From: Diplolepis rosae
Lineage: Eukaryota; Arthropoda; Insecta; Hymenoptera; Diplolepididae
Assembly (NCBI GenBank): GCA_030998225.1
Contig: JAPYXD010000680.1
Location: 930,001-994,000 of the forward strand
Direction: 5' to 3'
DNA length: 64,000 nt
Part shown: in pieces, positions 43,740 to 54,759 of the stretch
How the letters are laid out: every line of letters begins with the position of its first letter
How positions within the stretch are numbered: position 1 is the first letter of the stretch
Notes under the pieces: generated by a model
The model's input: the letters and a program-made list of their open reading frames with translations, nothing else
Told to the model about the DNA's origin: nothing
The model's database searches: none
Program-made: the position numbers and the translations under genes

Positions 43740-44378
43740 CCGTTCAAATATCTTTGTACTGACATTGGTTCAGTTTCTTTACATTAAATTCATTAATTTA
43801 CGAACATATTATAAAAAAGAAAGCTAAAAACAAATCATATACATAAAAAAGGAAGCTAAAAAATAATTCATATAGATTTTAAAAGGGGGGGGGGCGGTTA
43901 AAGGCAAATGTTTCGGCCGCAAATGGGGGCCCTCTTCAGTGCCAAAAAAATTTTTTTTCAAGAACTTAACGACTAGGCTGTAAACATTCAAGAGTTTATT
44001 CGTACATATTAAATTATATTTTTTTTTTTTGGTTTTTTGTTTTCTTAAAATTATTATTTGATAAAAACATGCAAAAGTGAGCACAAGAACAGTGTAATGA
44101 GGATGATTTTTTAAATAATATTTTTTTTATATAAGAAATCAACACAACTTTCGTGATTTAAACACCCCCCCCCCCTTTTTTTATCTATATGAATTGTTTT
44201 TTAGCTTTCTTTTTTATGTATATGATTTGTTTTTAGATTTCTTTTTTATAATATGTTCGTAAATTAATGAATTTAATGTAAAGAAACTGACCCAATGCCA
44301 ATACAAAGATATTTGAACGAATTAAATTTTGGGTCAAGATAAAAAAACAAAGACATGAATACAAACATGTCACGTAAT
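43740..44378 (+). mobile_element. Snap-back retroelement insertion (Penelope-type, family B), 639 bp
   Basis: The 11-bp direct repeat AAGTTTAAAAT at 43729-43739 and 44379-44389 delimits it. The left arm (43740-43890) and right arm (about 44164-44321) are inverted copies of about 145 bp, each with GGTCAGTTTCTTTACATTAA-type text and a G or C run. The left half carries an antisense hammerhead-like core. The right end has a sense tail finishing ACAAACATGTCACG, shared with 42380-42589. This is best explained as a 5'-truncated Penelope copy whose upstream part was inverted on insertion. The 86-codon ORF (43824-44084 minus) is incidental. Confidence 0.65.
43910..43939 (-). ncRNA. Hammerhead-like ribozyme core
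   Basis: On the minus strand, CTGAAGAG, a stem GGCC/GGCC with a short loop, then GAAAC. The usual core is CTGATGA...GAAA; here the T is A. Penelope-like elements are known to carry minimal hammerhead motifs of this type. Activity cannot be judged from sequence alone. Confidence 0.5.
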
Positions 44379-44389
44379 AAGTTTAAAAT

Positions 44390-45424
44390 ATTAACGATAT
44401 ATAGAAACTTAGCGGAAGACGTGTCGGAGGAGATAAAATCAATTAATGATGATACTGGTGATCATAAATTGGGGAAACGCCAGTCCCTTTTTCATAGAGA
44501 GTGTGAACAGATGGTTAACACTCGATGCTCAATTCAGTGTATCATGAAGATCAGCGATTACAATCATAATTATCAATATAAATCATTCCACATCATTTCG
44601 TTCTTACTTTTATCGAAAATAACATAAGAGGAGTATACATTTTTCATTCGCTGCATATCCTCTGTTTATGAGCCATTAATTTCAATGATGGACCACCAGA
44701 AATATTATTGTGAATAGCTCAATATTTAGAGACATTATCTAGTACTGGAAATCACAATTAATTGAAACGTATCCCTGACGAAAGTTTCGGATTGGAATCT
44801 GATCCAAAGAGGGTTTTGTATCTCGTTTGATTAAAAATGGTCAAAAATTAATCCGATTCGTTCCACTTCAATCAAAACCAAATTTTCAAGGTTGTTCAAT
44901 GAATGATTTAGTGATAATGATGAATGATTTAAAAGAGAAAAGATTATTTTCTATTAACAAAATTTGAAACATGGAAAAATAATGTATGTAACAAATTTTA
45001 TTTTCAACTGCACTTTATTTCATATCATTTTTTCAGAGAATAGATTCTTTACAACTTGACCATTTCCAATTTTTTGAAATAAATTCTTTGATGGCTGAAA
45101 CTATTAAAAAATAATTATTTTCAAAAATTGGAAACGTTCATGTTGTAGAGAAACTTTTCCCTGGAAAAATGATCCATGATTTATCAGAATCGCACCATTT
45201 TCAGAAATTTGGTAAAAAGCGATGAAAAAAAAAGCATTTAAAAATAAAGGGCCTAGCCGGGTTTCCATGTAAAAACGGCCCCCAACCCAAATGAGATCTA
45301 GTATCAAGTATTCGAAGGAATTTGCCATAGGATTGTTTTGTGCAAATTTTCAGCCCTATAGCCGCCATATTGGATGAGTTATCGCTGATTGTGAAAATTT
45401 CACTTTTTGCATTTTTTATCTCAA
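44390..45424. other. Unassigned sequence
   Basis: A 90-codon plus-strand ORF (44355-44627) begins inside the element tail and reads SRNKFKILTIYRNLAEDVSE, then KRQSLFHRECEQMV; it is unrecognised. 44640-45420 is AT-rich with short unrecognised ORFs. Confidence 0.2.
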
Positions 45425-45490
45425 ATAAAAGTGTACTGAAAAATTGGGTTGATCGAATGGCCAGCCGTGGCAGTCATTTGATTAAAGTTC
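45425..45490 (+). pseudogene. Mariner-superfamily transposase C-terminal relic
   Basis: Translation of the plus strand gives VLKNWVDRMASRGSHLIKVH, matching the C-terminus of the element at 724-1630 (NWVDRMGHCKASRGSHLNDV) with the GHCK residues lost. Only this tail is recognisable. Confidence 0.65.
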
Positions 45491-47118
45491 ATTTCTTGTA
45501 TTTAAAAAAATTTGTTCAATTTATATGAAAAAATCAGCAATTACTTCTGGAACAACCCAATATTTGAAGTATTCATCGGAATATTTTCACTAATTTTTTA
45601 AAAAGCGTGATTATACTGATTTAAAAATATGAAAGAAAACCCCCCTAAAGAAGAAGAGTTAAATTGGAAGAGATTCGTCGATCGAAGGAGATGAAAGACT
45701 GAAACTAGGGGATGCAAGAACAAAGAGTGAGGGGAGCTTCGCGCCAGAATGCTTTTGTAAGCATGATTCTGCCTAATAAAATTTCAAAATGAATTGCCAC
45801 GATTTGAGATGAAAGACTTCTTCAGTAGCTTCGCTTTCTGCTTTGGTATTCCTTTAACGATTAATGACCTTAAATTACAAAGCGTAATCGGGTCTCGACG
45901 CTCGTAAATGCTCAATGCCCAGGGTGCCAGTGCCGCGCCAACTTTCATTAATAAACACTACGTAATTCCGCGAAATGATTATTGCCACTATAACGAAATA
46001 ATGCCAATTGAGGCAATTCCAAACCCTTTCAACTTTTAAAAAGGGACTTTAAGGAACAATTCTGCAGAAATTTCTATAGAAGATTATACAGCTGCATTGT
46101 TAGGATTTTAAATTATAGTTATTGTATGTCAGTAATTTTCTGCTCGTGGCTATTGAAAACTGTGTTTGATAACGAGTATACTTGTTTACTTATTTTTCAC
46201 CTGTATCTATTGTTATCCAGTGCAAAGTTTCCTATCTGTTATCATGCATGCATTCGATCACTAATTATTAATCTACCACAGAATGCCAAGTTTTATGAAG
46301 AGATATCTAGATCTTGTCAATCTTTATTGAACTAGATAAATTATTAATGAAATCAAGGATTCTGTAACATGTATGTTTCCATGGATATTAAAATAATTAA
46401 TTTTCAGGCTGGTTGTAGTTGTTATTTTTTAATTATTTTAATATTTTCTATTTTTGAAAATTTATATTCCAAACAATTTTGTAATGTTTTACACTATCAA
46501 TTTTATAATTTTTCAAAATTCCACATTTCAATATTTGAACTATTGATACATGTTTACATTAGTAAATAATAAAATATAAACTAATTCTCTGAATTTTCTG
46601 TAATTTGGATTTTTCGATTTTCAAAGATCTTTAATCTTCACATGTGTGGAATTTAGAAAATTTGGGGATTTGAGAATTTAACGGAAACTTCATTTATCAA
46701 AAAGTAATTTAAAACATTTTGGAAGACATGAAAGTACTTCGATGGAACTCTAAATCAATTTAAAAAATTAATATTGTAAAAAATGATTGATTTCAATTTA
46801 GAAGAAGCTTCTTAATTTTTCAAGATTTCATTTTTATCCTTTTATATACATTTTTAAATTGTTCATTTTCTATTTCTTCGTGCAGAGTATTTGAGAAAAA
46901 TAATGAACAACACATTAGAAATGAATAAGCTTAAGATAATTAATGGAAAAAACCAGAGATTTTCGGGTTTAAATTAAATTAAAAAGATAGTAATAAAATA
47001 AAAAGAAAAATGTTCCACAACAACAACTCATACATCTTTAAATTTTATTTAGAATTTTTATTCATCATGTTATTTTGCCATTGGCTCAGATTCTTTTTAT
47101 TTGCACATAGAATCATGA
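45491..47118. other. No gene recognised
   Basis: 45640-46010 is GC-richer and unique. From 46120 the sequence is AT-rich, and short ORFs (46126-46335, 46369-46569, 47010-47309) have Phe/Ile/Leu/Tyr-rich compositions expected from AT-rich non-coding DNA. Confidence 0.25.
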
Positions 47119-47120
47119 AA

Positions 47121-47400
47121 CACGCAAAAAACATATTCGTAAAATTTACCACAAGTTTGTTACTTATTTTTACAATTTGTCTTTTTAGTAGATTTTATCA
47201 GAAATTCAGTTCAATCAACAGATTTTCTCTACATATCACTTATCTCTCAGTAAAATCTACTAATCTCAGATTTTTTCGTGTTTTTTATATTTTACTTGAA
47301 GTTAACTGAAACGAACAGAAAATCTGTTAATTGAACAGAACTTCTTGTGAAATCTACTAAAAACTCGGCAAAAATAAGTACCGAATCTTTTTTCTGCGTG
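47121..47400. mobile_element. 280-bp MITE with CACGCAGAAAA ends
   Basis: Left CACGCAAAAAACATATTCG; right on the opposite strand CACGCAGAAAAAAGATTCGG. The interior shares CAGATTTTCT, TCAGTAAAATCTAC and GAACTTCTTGTGAAATCTAC with 39022-39295. Flanking AAA on both sides could be a short duplication. Confidence 0.6.
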
Positions 47401-48154
47401 AAAAATAAAATGCAAAATATAATATAAACCAGTATAAGTTTCTGTGTAATGTATGTATTAAATGGACTCCATTCATTTTTGAATTTAATTTATAGCTTTG
47501 CATGTTTAGCATAATTCTACCCACACTAACATTCTATTCTAAGCTACATTTACTTAACGAAAGATTTTTAGAACAGGTACAAATCTACGTCTCATGTAAT
47601 TTTTTGCAGTCAGTAAACGACATTCTTGTCGAGGTCCTTTGGGTTAGACCGGTTGGAATTTGTTCTAAATGCATAAAGTTTTGCGCAATGCGTTCATTCA
47701 TTTATATTATGCTATACCTAGTGACATTTACAAGGTTTAGTTCACATGCGAGAGAATAAGAAACCTCGATTTCTGCAGGATCCCGCTAAACTTAATGAAG
47801 TCGAGTCCAGCTTTGGAGTCATTCGTGCAAGAGAAGAAGCCCGGGGGAGCACTGGGTTCATTGTCCCACATATTTACAAACTCACTTTGATCGCTATTTT
47901 ACTCTCCGGAAGAAAAAGTAGGCTTTCGTAATTTCGCACCTGGACTTTCTACACAATTCCACAAGATTTATCAGAAAGAAGAAGCAAAAATTAATGACGC
48001 TAGAAATGCAAAGTGTTTTCAAACTTTACCGATTTAAAATTAAAATTCCAATGTATTGAAAAGTTTTCCAATTAACGTTAATCAGAGTTAGATACGTTCT
48101 CAATATTTTATATGCTGTTTTAATTAAAAGTAAAATTGTATGTTATTGACAATT
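47401..48154. other. Unassigned sequence
   Basis: 47600-47940 is GC-richer, with ORFs 47502-47759 and 47746-47931 that match no family I know. Confidence 0.25.
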
Positions 48155-48468
48155 TCATAAGTTGTTGTTGTCAATATTTGGTTTTAGGGTCCAAAAATAA
48201 TAACTCAGAAGGTTAGATACTTTCAAACTTTTCGACTCTGATCGGAGTCCTCATCAGTGATCTTTATTTCTAAAATATCAAAACAATAAATAAAATATTG
48301 CAATTATGAGCCCTATTTTGGAGTAAACTTTGGTAATATGAAAAAATGTAAAACGCCGTGAGAAAATTTACATACAATTGTACAGAAAAGATCGATGAAA
48401 TCCCAGCCAATTATTAACATCGTATGAAATTTATTATTTGAAGGTCGATACGAGTCTATTTTATGGAT
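48155..48468. mobile_element. Snap-back insertion of the Penelope-like element, family A
   Basis: The left part is antisense to the 3' region of the full element at 54722-59513: complement of CTGATGAGGACTCC, AGTTTGAAAG and GGACCCTAAA. The right end is in sense orientation: GAAGGTCGATACGAGTC, matching the full element's tail AGGGTCGATACAAGTC. A possible imperfect target duplication is TATTGACAATTT / TATTGATAATTT (48143-48154, 48469-48480). It shows the same antisense-then-sense layout as 43740-44378. Confidence 0.55.
48229..48257 (-). ncRNA. Hammerhead-like ribozyme core
   Basis: On the minus strand: CTGATGAG, stem GACTC/GAGTC around CGATCA, then GAAAA. It matches the motif in the full Penelope-like element but with the GAAAC end changed to GAAAA. 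Confidence 0.5.
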
Positions 48469-48559
48469 ATTGATAATTTTTGGTAGCGACAATGTAAAAC
48501 TTTAGAAAAAACAATTGAAACTTCAACATAGCTTGCACTTAGATAAAAGTTTGGAGGAT

Positions 48560-49800
48560 ACAACAAAAATTCTGTTGCATCAAGTAAATAAATGCATCGA
48601 TATAAAATCAAACAATTTTTTTGAGTAAATATTTGGTTGATTCAACCATTTTTTTATAGATTGAATAATTTGGTATTTTTAAGCGAAAGTTTTATTAGAA
48701 TCAGTCAACACTTTTTTAAATCAATTTGGTTAATCTAACCAAATTTTTCTTTACTTAAACCCAGGAATTTGTTACATGTAACCAAATAGGGTTTGTTTGG
48801 ATTTCTAATGATGTAACCAAATTATGTTTAATTTGGCCAAAGATCTTGATTCATTCAAGAAAATGATTTGGTTCAATCAGGTAAATCTTTTTGTGTAAGC
48901 CCCATCAGAACAGAGAATATGCTTATTGCATTGCTGACCACATTTTTCGTTCCTTGCAACCAAAAATGGTTTGTTTGGATACGATCTGATTAAATCGAAA
49001 TATTTTATTAAATCAAACTTTGGTTGAAGTTGCCAAAGATCTTGGTTTAGTTAAAAAAATGTTTTGGTATGTATCTGAATTCCGATGAGACCAAAAAATT
49101 CGCTTACTATATAAACTTGACCAAATTTTCAATCGACTCAACCAAAGAATTCGTCCCTTGCAACCAAAGATGGTTTGTTTGGATACGATCTGATTAAATC
49201 GAACAAATATTTTATTTAACCAAAATTTGGTTGACGCAGCCAAAGATCTAGGTTTATTTAAAAAAAAGTTTTGGTATGTATCTGAATTCCGATGAGACCA
49301 AAAAATTCGCTTACTATATAAACTTGACCAAATTTTCAATCGACAACCAAAGAATTCGTTCCTTGCAACCAAAGATGGTTTCTTTGCATACTATCTGATT
49401 AAATCGAACAAATATTTTATTTAACCAAACTTTGGTTAACGTAGCCAAAGATCTTGGTTTGCTTAAAAAAATGTTTTGGTATGTATCTGAATTCCCATGA
49501 GACCAAAAAATTCGCTTCCTATGAGCTTGGCAAATTTACAATCGACTCAACCAAAGAATTCGTCCCTTGCAACCAAAGATGGTTTCTTTGGATACGATCT
49601 GATTAAATCGAAAAAATATTTTATTTAACCAAAATTTGGTTGACGCAGCCAAAGATCTAGGTTTACTTAAAAAAATGTTTTGGCATGTATCTGAATTCCT
49701 ATGAGACCAAAAAATTTGCTTACTATGAGCTTGGCAAATTTACAATCGACTCAAACAAAGAATTTTTTTCTTGCAACCAAAGATGGTTTCTTTGGATACG
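48560..49800. repeat. Tandem array, ~204-bp unit
   Basis: GGATACGATCTGATTAAATC starts units at 48977, 49181, 49386 (variant GCATACTATC), 49590 and 49794, spacings 204-205 bp. Each unit contains ATGTTTTGGTATGTATCTGA, ATGAGACCAAAAAATT and CCTTGCAACCAAAGATGG. A degenerate unit precedes (48770-48976), and 48560-48770 has related TTTGGTTGATTCAACC text. The last unit breaks off after 49800. The 119-codon minus-strand ORF inside is repeat shadow. This may be the expanded interior of an AACCAAA-type MITE. Confidence 0.75.
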
Positions 49801-50689
49801 ATTTATAGGTGGATTATATCTAAAACTCAGTCGTTTCGAAAAAGTTTCAATCAGTATATTGAGCAATGTAAATGAAAGTAAAGAATTTCTAAAATACAGG
49901 AAAATTTAAATTCCAGCAAAAGTTCTGAACCGTTTTACTCCAAGTATTCTGTTTCTTTATTATAGGAAAGCTGAGTCAGAGAATTATGTAAGAATATAGG
50001 GAAGTGGACTAAGTCAGAAGCAGCTGCAATGCTACACAAACAATTGTTGAATGATAATAAAAGTTAAATTACAACAATATACAGAATTCCAAGAAATTTT
50101 AAATTCATCAATTGCTTGTCATTCCATTACATCATACACTTAAAAATTTAACAATATATAGATATAACTAAAGAAAACTTGAGTAATAATTTTCGCATAT
50201 TATAATTAGCTTACATGCATAATTAGCAGTCTGTCTTTTCCAAGATACCTTATCAATGAGTTCAATTGTTATCTACTGAAAGCTTCCTTTAAATTTCCCA
50301 GGTGCAATCTCATGCATTATTCAACTTAGCTTTTAAGCGATGAGATGATATTTTCTATAATCTACTGTTAAAGAATATGTTCGATGACGATCGGCAGGAA
50401 GAAGAAAGTAGTCACCGAAAAGACTAGTTTTCCGGCAAAGCAACTTTGTAATTACTAACCTGAGTGGAAATAAGACTCGGTGGACAGTAGACTTGAAAAT
50501 AACTCATTCTAAATATTGTCACAGGTTCGTTCGAAATGCAATAACTTTTCTAGAGCTACTCCTTTACTTTGAATAGGTGTCACATGCAAAATTGCAAACC
50601 CTCGTTTAGAACACTCAAGGTATTCGTCACTAAGAATTAAAAAATGTATTACCTTTCACAAGAATGTCAATTAAAAGTCTAGCTAGAAA
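49801..50689. other. No feature recognised
   Basis: AT-rich, slightly GC-richer from 50380. No ORF or repeat was assigned. Confidence 0.25.
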
Positions 50690-51506
50690 ATTTTGGAGCT
50701 AGAATCGATTGTAATAGAGGAGGAAAGCCTAAAGCAAACGCTCCAGAAAAATATCGGCATGACTCACGCGCGGTTACAGATATACATGAAGCACGTTATA
50801 TCGTTTCCTTACTATAAGGAAATTCCGTATACTCAATATTATGAATATCAAGATATGAATGTTTATAAATTGTAAAGTAAGGGAGCTGTGAAAACGCGCC
50901 CGACACTTGCAGAGTGCAACTAAACAATGAGAGACTGACTCTTGAAATCTCGTGTTGTGGAAATGAGTCATCAACATAACATAGACTGTGCACGAACCCG
51001 TATGTCACGTCGTGCTGCTATAACTGTTCCGTGCACGCCTGACCGATGGAAAGGAATCCCCAGTGATGACTCACCTTTCAGGGACGCGTCTGCAGCTGCT
51101 GGAGTCTCTTTATGGTGGGACACGTACAAGGAGAGAATAGTGTGAATTAGAGGACGAGTCAAATCTTGGATGACACGGCTATGCTGGTTGAGTTGTCGGT
51201 GTGGACTGCAGAAAATCCCGCAAACGTTTTCACAGACCTAGGAGAGACTGGGTGACATCATCGAGGGCCAATCGAAAAGCGACCTGGATGCGGCTGCGCG
51301 CCCGCCGGCGGGTAGACGTCGAGCCGGCCCTGCTAGCGATATATCGCAATCGATTGCGAGACTAAGAACTAAGAACTGAGAGCGACGTGCACACTCTCTG
51401 GTGACGAGAAACGAAGCCTCTTCGAGAACAAGCGGGAACTAATCGAGATTGGGTTTCATTGAACTGAGGCCGAGCGGCAATCTTAGTGAGCAGTAGCGAA
51501 ACTACT
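50690..51506. promoter_or_regulatory. CpG-rich island-like block, possible host promoter or first exon
   Basis: 50940-51500 is the most GC- and CpG-rich part of the window (CGGCTGCGCGCCCGCCGGCG near 51290). It holds palindromic AGCGATATATCGCAATCGAT near 51335. It contains no element ends. Short ORFs (50693-50875, 50942-51145 and antisense partners) are unrecognised. Such contrast against an AT-rich repeat background is typical of conserved host sequence such as a 5' UTR or promoter; the direction and gene are unknown. Confidence 0.3.
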
Positions 51507-52049
51507 CCCTATTGAAAAACTTGACTTCAAAAACCATGTCAAAAACAACATGAAAAAAGTCGTCAAAAACGTGATAAAGAATGACGTAAAAAATTACATA
51601 AAAAACGACGTCAAAAAGAACATCAAAAACGTTGTCATAAATTGGGACAGTTTTTGACGTCGTTTTTGACATCATTTTTGACATCGTTTTTTAATTCATT
51701 TTTGACCTAATTTTTTATTATCCACTGATATAGTTTTTATGAAGTTCAAATATTAAATAAAATAAGTTTACAGTTATAAGGTATGGAAGTATTTATTTTC
51801 CGCAATCACAAGTTTCCTTAACATTCCTTAATATTCTAGTTATAGTCATAATAAATAGTGCGTTCGTGCAAAAGTGGTAAAAATGTTTACGGTCCTGTTT
51901 GTATTTTTAAAAAAATTAGGTCAAAAATGATGTCAAAAACGACGTCAAGAACTCTCCCAGTTCATAAAAACGTTTTTGATGTTCTTTTTGACGTCGTTTT
52001 CAGCGTAATTTTTTACGTCATTCTTTATCACGTTTTTGACGACTTTTTT

Positions 52050-53557
52050 ACATTCTCATCATGGATGAGAAGGTATTGGTTTTATGTGAAAAATTACTTT
52101 CGATATTTTCATCAAATCTTTACGTTTTGAGACCCCCTGAGTCATAAAAAAGGGTTTTTACGAAAGTGTCTGTCTGTCTGTCTGTCTGTAGTAGGTCGTG
52201 TGCGGCATAACTCTCGATAGAATTATCAGATTGAATTGAGCTTTGGTACACTTTATCGGAGCCGAAAAAGTAAGGACAAGTTCGTTAACCAGCCACATCC
52301 AATCAAAATTGAGGGATTGAGCGCTACTTTTGTGTTTTTGAAAATAATTTTTTTTTTAAATCAAAAATTTCAATAATGGTTTTTGATAGTGCTCATAAAT
52401 CTCTACAAATTACCCTCATAACATTTTTTGATTAAATCAAAATTAGAAATGTCACAGCATATTCAAATTCGAAAAAAGTCAATATCAAAATTCCATTTTC
52501 CAGTTAAATTATACGAGATACGAAAAAACGTTATGATACAATATTATTAAATAAATAAAGACCTACAAATTTGAATTGTAACATTTTTTCATAAGATGCA
52601 TATTTATCTTTTTAAATAAAAAAAAACTATTGAAAATCCAAAATTCAATTTTTTAGCAATAATATTCGAAACACGAAAAAAACGTAAGAAAACAAAGTTG
52701 TTTGTTTAAAAAAGATCTACAAATTTTGTCTCACACAGTTTCTGATAAAACATATATTTTTCGTTTCAATTCCAAAAAATACGATTAAAATTCAAAAATT
52801 CCATTTTTTAGACAAAATATGAGAGATACAAAAAAAACGTTTAGATGGAAAATTGTTTGCTCATAAATCTCTACAAATTATCCTGATAACATTTTTTGAT
52901 TAAATCAAAATTAGAAATGTCACAGCATATTGAAATTCGAAAAAACTCAATATCAAAATTCCATTTTCAACTTAAATTATACGAGATACGAAAAAACGTT
53001 ATGATACAATATAATTAAATAAATAAAGACCTACAAATTTGAATTGTAACATTTTTTCATAAGATGCATATTTATCTTTTTAAATAAAAAAAAACTATTG
53101 AAAATCCAAAATTCAATTTTTTAGCAATAATATTCGAAACACGAAAAAAACGTAAGAAAACAAAGTTGTTTGTTTAAAAAAGATCTACAAATTTTGTCTC
53201 ACACAGTTTCTGATAAAACATATATTTTTCGTTTCAATTCCAAAAAATACGATTAAAATTCAAAAATTCCATTTTTTAGACAAAATATGAGAGATACAAA
53301 AAAAACGTTTAGATGGAAAATTGTTTGCTCATAAATCTCTACAAATTATCCTGATAACATTTTTTGATTAAATCAAAATTAGAAATGTCACAGCATATTG
53401 AAATTCGAAAAAACTCAATATCAAAATTCCATTTTCAACTTAAATTATACGAGATACGAAAAAACGTTATGATACAATATAATTAAATAAATAAAGACCT
53501 ACAAATTTGAATTGTAACATTTTTTCATAAGATGCATATTTATCTTTTTAAATAAAA
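52050..53557 (+). mobile_element. Family H repeat, copy H14 (left part; continues at 59822-60637)
   Basis: It starts ACATTCTCATCATGGATGAG after a T-run, with the CTGT tract at about 52168-52190 and monomers following. The element is interrupted at 53557 within an A-run by an inverted H copy and resumes with AAACTATTGAAAATCC at 59822. The right part (59822-60637) has the remaining monomers, the internal end-like unit and GC-rich block, and ends GCGCGCCAGA followed by a T-run; its GATGAGAATGT-hairpin segment is deleted. Confidence 0.65.
52391..53557 (+). repeat. 468-bp tandem duplication, two and a half copies, inside H14
   Basis: GCTCATAAATCTCTACAAAT begins units at 52391, 52859 and 53327, exactly 468 bp apart. 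The second and third units are identical as far as I compared them (for example both share ATTGAAATTCGAAAAAACTC, which differs in the first). The third stops at 53557 where another element was inserted. The near-perfect identity suggests a recent local expansion. Confidence 0.8.
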
Positions 53558-54759
53558 AAAATCTGCCCTCTTTGCGGGCACATTCTCATCGCGCGCAGCT
53601 CGCTTCGCTCGCAAGTTTGAGCGCGCCTAGGGCGCGCGATTCGATTGTCGCGCTTTGCGCTCCGTAATACTCGATCGTCGCGCTGCGCGCTCCGTTCTTT
53701 CTGGACCTCGCACTTCGCGCTCGGTCTTGTGCTCTTCGCATACATTTAAGTTTATTTCTTATATTTTGATACTGAAGGTCAAACCAATTTTATAATAATA
53801 TTACAGATGATGTGAATTACACATTTTCTCAAAGTCACTGAATTTCTTTTCGAATTTAAGTGAAACAGGAAATTCAATTTACTTAAGGCTCTATCGGCCT
53901 TAAGGAACACATTCTCATCATGACACTCGCGCTTCGCGCTCGATTTTCTGTATACATTTCAGTATAACTTTTTAATAAATTACATGATTAAAAGAATTTA
54001 CTTTCTTCCACATATCTAAAAAGGAAAGACAATCGTAGACTTTATTTAAGGAAACGATTTTGCAGAACAACGCTTATTTCGTATCTCACATATTTTGGTG
54101 AAAAAAATCGAATTTTTTCAATATTAAAAATCAAAACATAAAATATACATCCTGTCCCGAAATTTCTTTATCAGAATTTGTAGACCTCATTTAGGTAAAC
54201 AATTTTCCATTTAAACGTTTTTGTTGTATTTCACATATTTTGTCTAAAAAATGGAATTTTTTCATTTTTATCGTATTTTTTGGAATTGAAACGAAAAATA
54301 TATGTTTTTTCAGAAACTGCGCCAGACAAAATTTGTAGATCTTTTTGAAACGAACAACTTTGTATTCTTACGTTTTTTTGGTATTTCCAATATTATTGTT
54401 AAAAAATTGAATTTTGGATTTTCAATAGTTTTTTTTTTAATTAAAAAGAAAAATATGCATCTTATGAAAAAATGTTATAATTAAAATGTGTAGGTCTTTA
54501 TGTATTCAATAATATTGTATCATAACGTTTTTTCGTATCTCGTATAATTTAACTGGAAAATGGAATTTTGATATTGACTTTTTTCGAATTTGAATATGCT
54601 GTAACATTTCTAATTTTGATTTAATCAAAAAATGTTATTAGGATAATTTTTAGAGATTTATGAGCACTATCAAAAACCAGGATTGGAATTTTTGATTTTT
54701 TCAAAAAATTATTTTCAAAAAACATATTAGATATATGTGTAAATTGGCTTTATTTAACT

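Noticed and set aside
49013..49372. 119-codon minus-strand ORF with internal duplication
   Set aside because: The duplication is the 204-bp DNA repeat itself; the frame breaks in neighbouring units.
48770..49800. CRISPR-like array
   Set aside because: Units are 204 bp contiguous repeats without short repeats and unique spacers; it is an ordinary tandem array.
51502..52130. Repetitive VFDVLFDVVF-type ORFs as a coiled or membrane protein
   Set aside because: They are translations of GACGTC-rich foldback arms, present in both orientations.
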